A program made the translations under genes and the position numbers. The notes under the pieces are model-generated. The model did no database searches and was not told where the DNA came from. It was given only the letters and a program-made list of their open reading frames with translations. Positions 32,141-41,225 of a DNA stretch of 64,000 bases are shown here, in pieces (the first letter of the stretch is position 1; every line of letters starts with the position of its first letter). Source of the stretch: an uncultured Sphingomonadaceae bacterium (GTDB lineage: Bacteria > Pseudomonadota > Alphaproteobacteria > Sphingomonadales > Sphingomonadaceae); contig CANNFX010000004.1 of NCBI GenBank assembly GCA_947504025.1, positions 104,346-168,345 of the forward strand, given 5' to 3'.

Positions 32141-35100
32141 ATGAGCCATCTTCTCGACCGCTTGAACTTTTTCAGCAAAACCAAGGCCCCATATGCCAAC
32201 GGTCATGGTGTAACCACGAGCGAGGACCGGCGGTGGGAGGATGGCTATCGGAAGCGGTGGCAACACGACAAGATTGTCCGCTCCACTCACGGCGTCAATT
32301 GCACCGGATCGTGCTCGTGGAAGGTCTATGTGAAGGGCGGGATTGTCACGTGGGAAACGCAGCAGACCGACTACCCTCGTACCCGGCCCGACCTGCCCAA
32401 TCACGAGCCGCGCGGCTGTTCGCGCGGGGCGAGCTATAGCTGGTATATCTATTCCGCAAACCGGGTGAAATATCCGCTTATCAGATCGCGCCTCGTGCGG
32501 CTGTGGCGCGAAGCACGCAAGACAATGGAGCCGGTTGCTGCGTGGAAATCCATCGTCGAAGACCAACAAAAGCGCGACAGCTACACCAAAATTCGCGGTC
32601 ATGGCGGCTTCATCAGGGCGGCATGGGACGAGGTCACAGAGATCATCGCGGCGGCTAACGCCTATACTGCCAAGAAATACGGTCCTGACCGGGTAATCGG
32701 GTTTTCACCTATCCCGGCCATGTCGATGGTCTCTTATGCTGCAGGTTCACGGTATCTCTCGCTGCTCGGCGGGACATGTATGTCTTTTTATGACTGGTAT
32801 TGCGATCTACCGCCTGCATCTCCGATGACTTGGGGGGAGCAAACCGACGTCCCCGAAAGCGCCGACTGGTATAACGCCGGCTTCTTAATGCTGTGGGGCT
32901 CCAACGTGCCGCAGACACGCACGCCCGACGCGCATTTCTATACAGAAGCCCGCTATAAGGGGGCAAAGTCCGTCGTTGTGTCGCCGGACTATTCCGAAGC
33001 TGCGAAATTCTCCGACATGTGGCTCCACCCCAAACAGGGGACTGATGCCGCGCTCGCCATGGCCATGGGTCATGTCATCCTGCGCGAGTATCATCTCGAC
33101 CGGCAGGCTCCATATTTCGAAGACTATGCGCGCAAGTATTCCGACATGCCAATGCTGGTCCGGTTGGTTGAAAAAGACGGCCAGTATATTCCCGAACGCT
33201 TGCTCCGCGCTTCAGAATTCAAGGGCGCTTTGGGCGAGCAAGAAAATGCCGAATGGAAGACCGTCGCCTTCGATGAACTGAGCGAGAAGATTGTCGTTCC
33301 AAACGGCACCGTTGGTTCGCGTTGGAGCGAAAAAGGTAAGTGGAATCTTGAAGAGAAAGAGACAGGAGGCAAGGAGACAAAGCTCAAGCTGACCAACATC
33401 CTGGAGCAGGATCACGACACGGTTGTTGATGTCGCATTCCCCTATTTCGGCAATCGCGAGCATGACTATTTCAAAGGAACGGATCATCCTGATACGCTGA
33501 TGCGGCGGGTTCCTGCAAAACGGGTCAAGCTGGCTGAAGGCAACGCGCTTGTGGCCTCTGTGTTCGACCTGTTCATGGCCAATTATGGCTTGGACCGCGG
33601 GCTTGGCGGCGAAAATATCGCCAAGGATTTCAGCGAAAACGAACCCTATACTCCGGCATGGGCGGAAGAAATCACCGGCGTTCCGGCTGACAGCATCATT
33701 ACTGTCGCGCGTGAATTTGCGACCAATGCCGAGAAGACTGAAGGCAAATCGATGGTCATTCTCGGTGCCGGCCTTAACCACTGGTATCATATGGATATGA
33801 ACTATCGGGGGATCATCAATCTCCTGGTTATGTGCGGTTGTATCGGCAAGTCGGGCGGCGGCTGGTCGCACTATGTGGGGCAGGAGAAATTACGTCCTCA
33901 GACGGGCTGGCAACCGTTGGCATTCGGGCTCGATTGGTCCCGTCCGCCGCGCCAGGTGAACTCGACCAGCTTCTTCTACGCGCACAGCGATCAGTGGCGT
34001 TACGAAACGCTGGGGATCGATGAAATTCTCTCACCAACTGCCCCTGACGGCGAAATGAGCGGATCACTGATCGACTTTAACGTTCGAGCAGAACGGATGG
34101 GTTGGTTGCCCTCAGCCCCGCAGCTCAAAACCAATCCACTGGAAATCACAAAAGCTGCCGGCAAAGCGGGCAAGGAGCCGAAAGACTATGTGGTCGATGG
34201 CCTCAAATCCGGCGAATTGGAGCTAAGCTGTCACGATCCTGACGATCCAGCGAACTGGCCGCGCAATATGTTCGTATGGCGCAGCAATCTGCTTGGCTCT
34301 TCCGGCAAAGGCCATGAATATCTCCTCAAACATCTGCTCGGCACCGAGCATGGCGTGCAAGGCCAGGATTTGGACGAAATGGGTCATGTGAAGCCAGAAG
34401 ACGTCAAATGGCATGATGATGCACCTAAGGGGAAACTCGACCTAGTGGTGACGCTCGATTTTCGGATGTCGACCACTTGCGTCTATTCGGACATCGTTCT
34501 GCCAACCGCGACTTGGTACGAGAAGAACGATCTCAACACCTCGGACATGCACCCGTTTATCCATCCATTGTCAGCAGCAGTTGATCCGGTGTGGGAGTCC
34601 AAATCAGACTGGGAAATCTACAAGGCGATAGCCAAGAAATTCTCCGAAATTGCGCCAGAAGTTCTGGGCGAGGAAGAGGATGTGGTGATGACGCCGATCC
34701 TCCACGACACGCCCGGTGAAATCGCTCAACCGATGGATGTGAAGGATTGGACCAAGGGCGAAGTGGACCCCATTCCGGGCAGGACTATGCCGCAGATCGC
34801 CGTCGTAAAACGCGACTATCCTAACCTCTATAAACGCTTCACCGCGCTTGGGCCATTGATGGAAAATGTCGGCAATGGCGGAAAGGGTATCGCTTGGAAA
34901 ACCGAGCATGAAGTCCAGCACCTGAAAGACCTCAACGGTGTCGTGACCGAAGAGGGTATCACCAAGGGCATGGCCAAGATCGAGTCCGACATCGACGCGA
35001 CCGAGGTCATCCTGATGCTCGCGCCCGAGACCAATGGCGAAGTTGCAGTCAAAGCGTGGGAGGCGCTGGAAGAATTTACCGGACGCGAACACGCCCATCT

Positions 35101-35908
35101 CGCGCTTCCAAAAGAGGATGAGAAAATCCGCTATCGCGACGTGGTCGCACAACCGCGGAAGATCATCTCCTCTCCTACATGGTCAGGGATCGAGAGCGAA
35201 AAGGTTTGCTATAATGCAGGCTATACTAACGTCCACGAACTGATCCCGTGGCGGACATTGACCGGGCGACAACAGCTTTATCAAGACCATCTATGGATGC
35301 GTGCCTTTGGTGAGGGTTTCTGCGTTTACCGCCCTCCGATTGATACCAAGGCGGTCAAACCGATGCTCGACCGTGCTGATGGACAAAAGCATGTCGTGCT
35401 CAACTTCATCACGCCGCACCAGAAATGGGGCATCCACTCGACCTACACCGACAATCTGCTGATGCTAACGTTGTCACGCGGCGGCCCGATTGTGTGGATG
35501 TCAGAAGTGGACGCAGCGAAGGCTGATCTGGTCGATAATGACTGGGTTGAGGCATTCAATTCCAACGGTGCCCTGTGCGCCCGTGTCGTTGTTTCTCAGC
35601 GGATGAAAGAAGGCACGCTCTTCATGTATCATGCGCAGGAGAAGATCGTGAACGTGCCGGGCTCGCAGATAACCGGTCAACGCGGCGGTATTCACAACAG
35701 CGTCACCCGCGCGATCCTCAAGCCGACCCATATGATCGGTGGCTATGCCCAGCAAAGCTACGGCTTCAACTATTACGGCACCGTCGGTTCCAACCGCGAT
35801 GAATTCGTGATCGTTCGTAAAATGACTGACGTCGATTGGCTCGATGGTGAGAAAGACCGGCTGCCAGCTGGCGAAATCCCCGGTGACCAGATGGAGGCAG
35901 CAGAATGA
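32141..35908 (+). CDS. narG: respiratory nitrate reductase alpha subunit
   Basis: A 1,255-residue catalytic subunit of the membrane-bound nitrate reductase, of normal length. The FS0 iron-sulfur site is H50-x3-C54-x3-C58 (HGVNCTGSCSW), with the fourth cysteine in RGCSRG. The molybdenum ligand Asp218 is in FYDWYCDLP. Molybdopterin-dinucleotide-binding regions run through the middle (MLWGSNVPQTRTPDAH) and C-terminus. It takes electrons from quinol through NarI and NarH and reduces nitrate to nitrite on the cytoplasmic side. It overlaps narH by four bases (ATGA). Confidence 0.98.
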   Translation: MSHLLDRLNFFSKTKAPYANGHGVTTSEDRRWEDGYRKRWQHDKIVRSTHGVNCTGSCSWKVYVKGGIVTWETQQTDYPRTRPDLPNHEPRGCSRGASYSWYIYSANRVKYPLIRSRLVRLWREARKTMEPVAAWKSIVEDQQKRDSYTKIRGHGGFIRAAWDEVTEIIAAANAYTAKKYGPDRVIGFSPIPAMSMVSYAAGSRYLSLLGGTCMSFYDWYCDLPPASPMTWGEQTDVPESADWYNAGFLMLWGSNVPQTRTPDAHFYTEARYKGAKSVVVSPDYSEAAKFSDMWLHPKQGTDAALAMAMGHVILREYHLDRQAPYFEDYARKYSDMPMLVRLVEKDGQYIPERLLRASEFKGALGEQENAEWKTVAFDELSEKIVVPNGTVGSRWSEKGKWNLEEKETGGKETKLKLTNILEQDHDTVVDVAFPYFGNREHDYFKGTDHPDTLMRRVPAKRVKLAEGNALVASVFDLFMANYGLDRGLGGENIAKDFSENEPYTPAWAEEITGVPADSIITVAREFATNAEKTEGKSMVILGAGLNHWYHMDMNYRGIINLLVMCGCIGKSGGGWSHYVGQEKLRPQTGWQPLAFGLDWSRPPRQVNSTSFFYAHSDQWRYETLGIDEILSPTAPDGEMSGSLIDFNVRAERMGWLPSAPQLKTNPLEITKAAGKAGKEPKDYVVDGLKSGELELSCHDPDDPANWPRNMFVWRSNLLGSSGKGHEYLLKHLLGTEHGVQGQDLDEMGHVKPEDVKWHDDAPKGKLDLVVTLDFRMSTTCVYSDIVLPTATWYEKNDLNTSDMHPFIHPLSAAVDPVWESKSDWEIYKAIAKKFSEIAPEVLGEEEDVVMTPILHDTPGEIAQPMDVKDWTKGEVDPIPGRTMPQIAVVKRDYPNLYKRFTALGPLMENVGNGGKGIAWKTEHEVQHLKDLNGVVTEEGITKGMAKIESDIDATEVILMLAPETNGEVAVKAWEALEEFTGREHAHLALPKEDEKIRYRDVVAQPRKIISSPTWSGIESEKVCYNAGYTNVHELIPWRTLTGRQQLYQDHLWMRAFGEGFCVYRPPIDTKAVKPMLDRADGQKHVVLNFITPHQKWGIHSTYTDNLLMLTLSRGGPIVWMSEVDAAKADLVDNDWVEAFNSNGALCARVVVSQRMKEGTLFMYHAQEKIVNVPGSQITGQRGGIHNSVTRAILKPTHMIGGYAQQSYGFNYYGTVGSNRDEFVIVRKMTDVDWLDGEKDRLPAGEIPGDQMEAAE

Positions 35909-37437
35909 AAGTTCGCGCGCAAATTGGCAAAGTCCTCAATCTCGATAAATGCATCGGCTGCCACACCTGCTCGGTGACCTGCAAGAACGTATGGACCAGC
36001 CGCGAAGGCATGGAATATGCGTGGTTCAACAATGTCGAAACCAAGCCTGGCATCGGCTATCCCAAGGATTGGGAGAACCAGAAGCAATGGAATGGCGGTT
36101 GGGAGCGGCAGCGCAATGGCCGCATCCGCCCCAAAATGGGCGGCAAGTGGCGGTTGTTGTCAAAGATTTTCGCCAATCCGGACATGCCGGAAATTGACGA
36201 TTATTATGAACCATTCACTTTCGATTACGAGCATCTGCAAAACTCGCCAGAGATGAAGGCGATGCCAACTGCGCGCCCGCGTTCGCTGGTATCCGGCGAA
36301 CGAATGGAGAAGATCGAATGGGGCCCGAACTGGGAAGAAATTCTCGGTGGCGAGTTCTCCAAACGCTCGAAAGATTACAATTTTGAAGGCGTCGAGAAAG
36401 AGATGTACGGCGAGTTCGAAAACACCTTCATGATGTATCTGCCGCGTCTCTGCGAGCACTGCCTCAACCCTACCTGTGTCGCTGCTTGCCCATCAGGTTC
36501 GATCTACAAGCGCGAAGAAGATGGCATTGTCCTGATTGATCAGGAAAAATGCCGCGGCTGGCGAATGTGCGTCTCGGGCTGCCCTTACAAGAAGATCTAT
36601 TTCAACTGGGACAGCGGCAAATCCGAAAAATGCACCTTCTGCTATCCGCGTATTGAGGTCGGACAGCCAACTGTTTGCTCGGAAACCTGTGTCGGACGGA
36701 TCCGCTATCTCGGCGTGATGCTCTATGATGCGGATCGCATAGAAGAGGCTGCCTCAACCGAGGACGAACAGGACCTTTATCAGGCTCAACTCGACATATT
36801 CCTCGACCCCAATGACCCTGAAGTAATAGCTCAGGCCCGCAAGGATGGTATTCCAGAAGCATGGCTGGAATCTGCGCGCAAATCGCCGGTCTACAAGATG
36901 GCGATGGAATGGAAGGTCGCCTTCCCGCTACATCCTGAATATCGCACGCTGCCGATGGTTTGGTATGTGCCACCGCTCTCACCGATCAACTCGGCCGCGA
37001 ATGCGGGCAAGATGGCATTCAAGGATGATATGCCGGACGTTCGTAGCCTGCGCATTCCGCTGCGCTACCTCGCCAACTTGCTGACAGCAGGCAAAGAAGA
37101 ACCGGTTGCCCTGTGCCTGGAGCGAATGCTGGCAATGCGTAGCTACATGCGCGCCAAGACAATCGACGGCGTGATTGCGACCGATGTGGCGGAGCGCGTC
37201 GGTCTGACGCCAGCGCAGATCGATGAAATGTATCACGTGATGGCAATCGCCAATTACGAAGATCGTTTCGTCATCCCGACCAGTCACCGTGAAGAGGCAG
37301 AAGATGCCTTTGACGAGCGCGGGTCCTGCGGCTTCTCGTTCGGCAATGGCTGTTCGGGCGGTTCCACCGAAACCAATCTGTTTGGAACACCCAAAAAGAA
37401 GAAAATCCAGACGCCATCAGAGGTGATGCGGTCATGA
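35905..37437 (+). CDS. narH: respiratory nitrate reductase beta subunit
   Basis: A 510-residue iron-sulfur electron-transfer subunit. Four ferredoxin-like cysteine clusters are visible: C16-x2-C19-x2-C22-x3-C26 at the N-terminus, CEHCLNPTCVAACP, CRGWRMCVSGCP and CTFCYPRIEVGQPTVC. In the third, tryptophan replaces one cysteine (CRGW), as in known NarH where this gives a 3Fe-4S centre. It links NarI heme to NarG. The start ATGA overlaps the narG stop and its end overlaps narJ. Confidence 0.98.
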   Translation: MKVRAQIGKVLNLDKCIGCHTCSVTCKNVWTSREGMEYAWFNNVETKPGIGYPKDWENQKQWNGGWERQRNGRIRPKMGGKWRLLSKIFANPDMPEIDDYYEPFTFDYEHLQNSPEMKAMPTARPRSLVSGERMEKIEWGPNWEEILGGEFSKRSKDYNFEGVEKEMYGEFENTFMMYLPRLCEHCLNPTCVAACPSGSIYKREEDGIVLIDQEKCRGWRMCVSGCPYKKIYFNWDSGKSEKCTFCYPRIEVGQPTVCSETCVGRIRYLGVMLYDADRIEEAASTEDEQDLYQAQLDIFLDPNDPEVIAQARKDGIPEAWLESARKSPVYKMAMEWKVAFPLHPEYRTLPMVWYVPPLSPINSAANAGKMAFKDDMPDVRSLRIPLRYLANLLTAGKEEPVALCLERMLAMRSYMRAKTIDGVIATDVAERVGLTPAQIDEMYHVMAIANYEDRFVIPTSHREEAEDAFDERGSCGFSFGNGCSGGSTETNLFGTPKKKKIQTPSEVMRS

Positions 37438-38150
37438 CTAAAACATTCAAGATACTCGCCGCCCTGCTCACTTATCCGACGGCTGAAATTCAGGAGGCGG
37501 TGGATGATTTCCTACCTTTGCTGAAGGAGGAAGCGCTTCTTACGGCTCCGTTTATCAAACGGCTGAAACCGCTGATTGCCGAATATCGGGAGCGTGACCT
37601 GCTCGATCTACAGGAACGCTACGTGCTGCTGTTTGATCGTACACGCACTTTGTCGCTCCACCTGTTCGAACATGTTCACGGCGAAAGCCGAGATCGCGGG
37701 CAGGCGATGGTCGATCTCAAGGCGATGTATGAAGCCAGCGGGCTGAATATTGATTCAACCGAACTGCCCGACTTCCTGCCGCTGTTCCTAGAATATCTGT
37801 CGACCTTGCCCTGCGATGAGGCATTGGAGCTGCTTCAGGAACCGGCCCATGTGATTGCCGCTATCGGAGAGCGGCTGGCCAAGCGTGATAGCAGCTACGC
37901 TTCTGTCCTGTCCGGACTAGGCCAGTTGGCCGGACCGGCTGATCCAAAGATCATCGAAGCACTGCGTGCAGAGCCTGATGATGATCCTGAAGATTTAGCG
38001 GCGTTGGACGAGGCATGGGAGGCTGAGCAAGTGACCTTTGGCCCTGGATCGCCAGACGAGGGCTGTCCGAAAGCGTCCGATATGCTCGGTAAAATGCTGG
38101 AAGAAGCACCGTCTGAGCCGGCTTTAAATGGAGGACAGCACAATGGCTGA
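37434..38150 (+). CDS. narJ: nitrate reductase maturation chaperone
   Basis: A 238-residue cytoplasmic chaperone of the NarJ/TorD type, all-helical. The conserved block LHLFEHVHGESRDRGQAMVDL lies at about residues 78-98, followed by LPDFLPLFLEYLSTLP. NarJ holds apo-NarGH while the molybdenum cofactor and FS0 cluster are put in. The C-terminus is acidic. Its start overlaps narH by four bases and its end overlaps narI by eight. Confidence 0.95.
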   Translation: MTKTFKILAALLTYPTAEIQEAVDDFLPLLKEEALLTAPFIKRLKPLIAEYRERDLLDLQERYVLLFDRTRTLSLHLFEHVHGESRDRGQAMVDLKAMYEASGLNIDSTELPDFLPLFLEYLSTLPCDEALELLQEPAHVIAAIGERLAKRDSSYASVLSGLGQLAGPADPKIIEALRAEPDDDPEDLAALDEAWEAEQVTFGPGSPDEGCPKASDMLGKMLEEAPSEPALNGGQHNG

Positions 38151-38838
38151 ATTTCTGAACCATCTAGCTTTCGGAATCTATCCTTACATCGCGTTGGCCG
38201 TGCTCGCGATTGGATCGATTATCCGTTACGATCGAGAACCTTACAGCTGGCGGGCCGGATCAAGTCAGCTCCTGCGCCGCAAGCAACTGTGGATTGGATC
38301 ACTATCCTTTCATCTCGGCGTGTTGGTGATTTTCTTCGGGCATTTGGGCGGGCTACTCACTCCAATCGCTCTGTTTGATGCACTCGGGATCAGTCACGGC
38401 GCCAAGCAAACGCTCGCCATCGCCGCTGGCGGTGTGGCCGGTATATTGGCGTTCTTCGGGGCCAGCCTGCTCCTTCACCGCCGCCTATTCGATGCGCGGA
38501 TCAGGCGTGCATCAAGCTTCAGCGACATTGGCATCTTGGCGCTGTTGTGGCTGCAACTGGTACTGGGCCTCGGCACGATCTTCGTGTCGCTCGACCATCT
38601 CGATGGTCATGAAATGGTGAAGTTCATGTCATGGGCACAAGGGATATTCACATTCCAAGGAGACGCGTCGTCCTACGTGGCGGATGTGCATCCGATATTC
38701 AAAGCACACCTGCTCCTCGGCCTGACTATATTCCTACTCTTCCCGTTCACTCGGCTGGTGCACATGCTGTCTGCGCCGGTCCGCTACATCTGGCGCTCGG
38801 GCTATCAGATTGTTCGTAGTAGAAAGGCTGCATTATGA
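38143..38838 (+). CDS. narI: respiratory nitrate reductase gamma subunit (cytochrome b)
   Basis: A 231-residue membrane subunit with five helices that oxidises quinol and holds two b hemes. Histidines in SFHLGVLVIFFGHLGG (helix 2) and in FKAHLLLGLTIFLLFPFTRLVHM (helix 5) are the expected heme ligands. The C-terminus APVRYIWRSGYQIVRSR is typical of the family. I chose ATG 38143 because GGAGG precedes it; it lies inside the end of narJ, a sign of coupled translation. Confidence 0.96.
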   Translation: MAEFLNHLAFGIYPYIALAVLAIGSIIRYDREPYSWRAGSSQLLRRKQLWIGSLSFHLGVLVIFFGHLGGLLTPIALFDALGISHGAKQTLAIAAGGVAGILAFFGASLLLHRRLFDARIRRASSFSDIGILALLWLQLVLGLGTIFVSLDHLDGHEMVKFMSWAQGIFTFQGDASSYVADVHPIFKAHLLLGLTIFLLFPFTRLVHMLSAPVRYIWRSGYQIVRSRKAAL

Positions 38839-39647
38839 CTGCGGTACAAGAAGCCCCGGCGGTTGCCGTTAATGGAACGGGAATTCCTGCTGCAGTGATT
38901 GCCGCAGAATTGCAAAATCACCCTGCTGACAATCCCGATGAGGCGTGGACCGAGGCAGCCCGCGCTCTGGCGGTAAAGGCCATGCTGCTGGCGGAAGCTG
39001 ACCGGCTTTCGATTGAAGCGCCTTTGATTGAAGATGCAAAGGGGCGCACTTTGGTGCCCGATGATGCCCGGATAGAGGCCTTGCTCGATCAGGAAGTTTC
39101 GACACCAGATGCCGATGAAGCCACCTGTCAGCGCTATTATGAGCAACATATCGACCGGTTCAGCAGCCCCGCTCTGGTTGAGGCATCACATATCCTATTC
39201 GCTGCACCGCGCGATGATGAGAAACGTTATGCCAAGGCCATACAGAACGCCGCGGACGCAATTGTTGAATTAACCGAGCACCCAAATCGCTTTGCCGCCT
39301 TGGCAGAAACGTTGTCTGCCTGTCCTTCCGCCAAGCAAGGCGGAAATCTGGGACAAATTGGTCCCGGTCAAACGGTTGGTGAATTCGAGTCTTTCCTGTT
39401 TAGCCTAGATCCAAATCAACTCTGCCCGGTTCCGGTAAAAACCCGGTTTGGAGTCCACGTGGTCAAGGCCGGACGCAAGATTTCGGGTCAGACCATCCCA
39501 TTTAAGGCCGTGCGCCCAAAGATCGTCGACTATCTTGAGGAAGCCAGCTGGCGCCGCGCTGTCGCTCAATACATAGCGATACTGGCGTCGCGGACGGAAA
39601 TCGAAGGTGTTGATCTGACGCGATCTGACGGACCGTTGGTTCAGTGA
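38835..39647 (+). CDS. parvulin-type peptidylprolyl isomerase (PpiC/NifM-like) of the nar operon
   Basis: A 270-residue protein. The N-terminal half is helical (NifM/SurA-like chaperone part). The parvulin domain covers about residues 112-215 and shows VEASHILFAAPRDDE, FAALAETLSACPSAKQGGNLGQIGPGQ and TRFGVHVVKAGRK, all family blocks. A signal peptide is not seen, so it should act in the cytoplasm, perhaps on NarG or NarH folding. It overlaps narI by four bases. A ppiC-type gene at this place in the nar operon is also known in Pseudomonas. Confidence 0.9.
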   Translation: MTAVQEAPAVAVNGTGIPAAVIAAELQNHPADNPDEAWTEAARALAVKAMLLAEADRLSIEAPLIEDAKGRTLVPDDARIEALLDQEVSTPDADEATCQRYYEQHIDRFSSPALVEASHILFAAPRDDEKRYAKAIQNAADAIVELTEHPNRFAALAETLSACPSAKQGGNLGQIGPGQTVGEFESFLFSLDPNQLCPVPVKTRFGVHVVKAGRKISGQTIPFKAVRPKIVDYLEEASWRRAVAQYIAILASRTEIEGVDLTRSDGPLVQ

Positions 39648-39654
39648 ATTCTCC

Positions 39655-40665
39655 ATGCGGGACGTAATCAACATCGCCAATGACGGCGAGCTTCAAGATC
39701 GGTTCGCACGCCGGTTCCAATATGTGCGCCTGTCGTTGACGGATATCTGCAATTTCAGTTGCAGCTATTGCTTGCCGAACGGTTTTCGCAAGCAAAAGGG
39801 GGCTCCGCCGCAGCTCAGTGTTGATGAGTTGATACGGTTGGTGAGAGCTTTCGCAGCATTGGGCGTCTGGAAAATCAGGTTGACCGGTGGTGAGCCCACT
39901 ATACGGCCCGAATTCCTCGAGATAGCCAGTCGTGTTAGCGCGATTGACGGCATTAAAAAGCTAGCAGTCACGACTAACGGTTACCGGCTTCCCGAGCGTG
40001 CAGAAAGCTACGCACAAGCAGGCATCACAGCCATAAACATAAGCACTGACTCTCTAAAGTCTGAGAAGTTTAACAAGATTACCAAGCATGACCGATTGCT
40101 TGAAGTGTTGGATGGCATAACCGCCTGTCAGAATGCCGGAATTGAAACGATCAAGGTGAACACAGTTCTGCTCAAAGGGTTGAACGATGATGAACTCACC
40201 GACTTCGTCGCCTTTGTAAAAGACCGTCCGATTGCGCTGCGCTTTATCGAACTGATGCGCACGAATAGTAATTCTGACTATTTCAAGCGTCACCACCTAT
40301 CCGGAAGAAAGGTGAGCGATATGCTTGAAGCGTCGGGCTGGAGCAAACTTCCGAGGACAGCAGGTGCTGGACCGGCCATTGAATTTTCTCACCCAGACAG
40401 CACCGGGCGCATTGGCCTGATCGCGCCATATTCGACGGATTTCTGCTCAACCTGCAACCGGCTGCGGGTTTCAGCGATCGGCCAGCTACATCTCTGCCTG
40501 TTTGGAGAGGGTGGTTTTGATCTACGCCCGCTTTTGCAGTCCGACGCTATGCTGCCTGAGCTGATCAAGCGGATATGCAGCCTGATGATCCACAAGGCGC
40601 CGGCGCATGACCTTCATAATGGCAATAGCGGCGCAACCCCGCATCTAGCGTCAATCGGAGGTTGA
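39655..40665 (+). CDS. moaA: GTP 3',8-cyclase, molybdenum cofactor step 1
   Basis: A 336-residue radical SAM enzyme that turns GTP into 3',8-cyclo-dihydro-GTP. The SAM cluster is C32-x3-C36-x2-C39 (CNFSCSYC). The second cluster is CSTCNRL and a cysteine 13 residues later (CSTCNRLRVSAIGQLHLC), which binds GTP. The C-terminus ends in the required Gly-Gly (ASIGG). It starts seven bases after the isomerase gene, in the nar transcript. moaC, which does the next step, is not in the window. Confidence 0.96.
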   Translation: MRDVINIANDGELQDRFARRFQYVRLSLTDICNFSCSYCLPNGFRKQKGAPPQLSVDELIRLVRAFAALGVWKIRLTGGEPTIRPEFLEIASRVSAIDGIKKLAVTTNGYRLPERAESYAQAGITAINISTDSLKSEKFNKITKHDRLLEVLDGITACQNAGIETIKVNTVLLKGLNDDELTDFVAFVKDRPIALRFIELMRTNSNSDYFKRHHLSGRKVSDMLEASGWSKLPRTAGAGPAIEFSHPDSTGRIGLIAPYSTDFCSTCNRLRVSAIGQLHLCLFGEGGFDLRPLLQSDAMLPELIKRICSLMIHKAPAHDLHNGNSGATPHLASIGG

Positions 40666-40666
40666 A

Positions 40667-41203
40667 ATGGCTGGAATAGACGAAAGTTTAACCTTCCACC
40701 CATTGAACGTGGCCGTGCTGACAGTATCAGATAGTAGAACGTTAGAGACTGACACGTCGGGCGGGCTGCTGGTCGAGCGTCTGACCTCTGCCGGCCACAA
40801 GTTGGCTGCGAGGGCGATCGTCACAGACGACGTCTACAAAATCCAAGCGCAGGTCGAGGATTGGATAGTCGATCCCGATATTGATGTTGTTTTGTCGACA
40901 GGCGGGACAGGTTTTACCCCGCGCGATGTAACACCAGAGGCCATCCGGCCTCTATTTCGGCGTGAAATGGACGGTTTCTCTGTATTGTTCCATCAATATA
41001 GCGCCACCACTGTAGGTGTCTCTACAATGCAATCACGGGCATTCGGCGGACAAGCAGGCGATAGCTTTATCTTCTGCCTGCCCGGTTCAACGGGTGCCTG
41101 CCGTGATGGCTGGGACGGAATCTTGGGACTGGAACTGGATAGCCGGTACAAGCCGTGTTCTCTTGCTGGGCAAATTCCAAGGCTACGCGAACTGTGCGCT
41201 TGA
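40667..41203 (+). CDS. moaB: molybdopterin adenylyltransferase-like protein
   Basis: A 178-residue protein of the MoaB/MogA fold. VAVLTVSDSRTLETDTSGG opens the domain, DVVLSTGGTGFTPRDVTPEA is the molybdopterin-binding TGGTG motif, and IFCLPGSTGACRDGW follows. It adenylates molybdopterin before molybdate insertion by MoeA. It starts one base after the moaA stop and is followed by moeA. The AI/VGVSTMQSRAFGG block fits MoaB. Confidence 0.93.
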   Translation: MAGIDESLTFHPLNVAVLTVSDSRTLETDTSGGLLVERLTSAGHKLAARAIVTDDVYKIQAQVEDWIVDPDIDVVLSTGGTGFTPRDVTPEAIRPLFRREMDGFSVLFHQYSATTVGVSTMQSRAFGGQAGDSFIFCLPGSTGACRDGWDGILGLELDSRYKPCSLAGQIPRLRELCA

Positions 41204-41225
41204 TGCTGCAGATTGCGGATATGTC

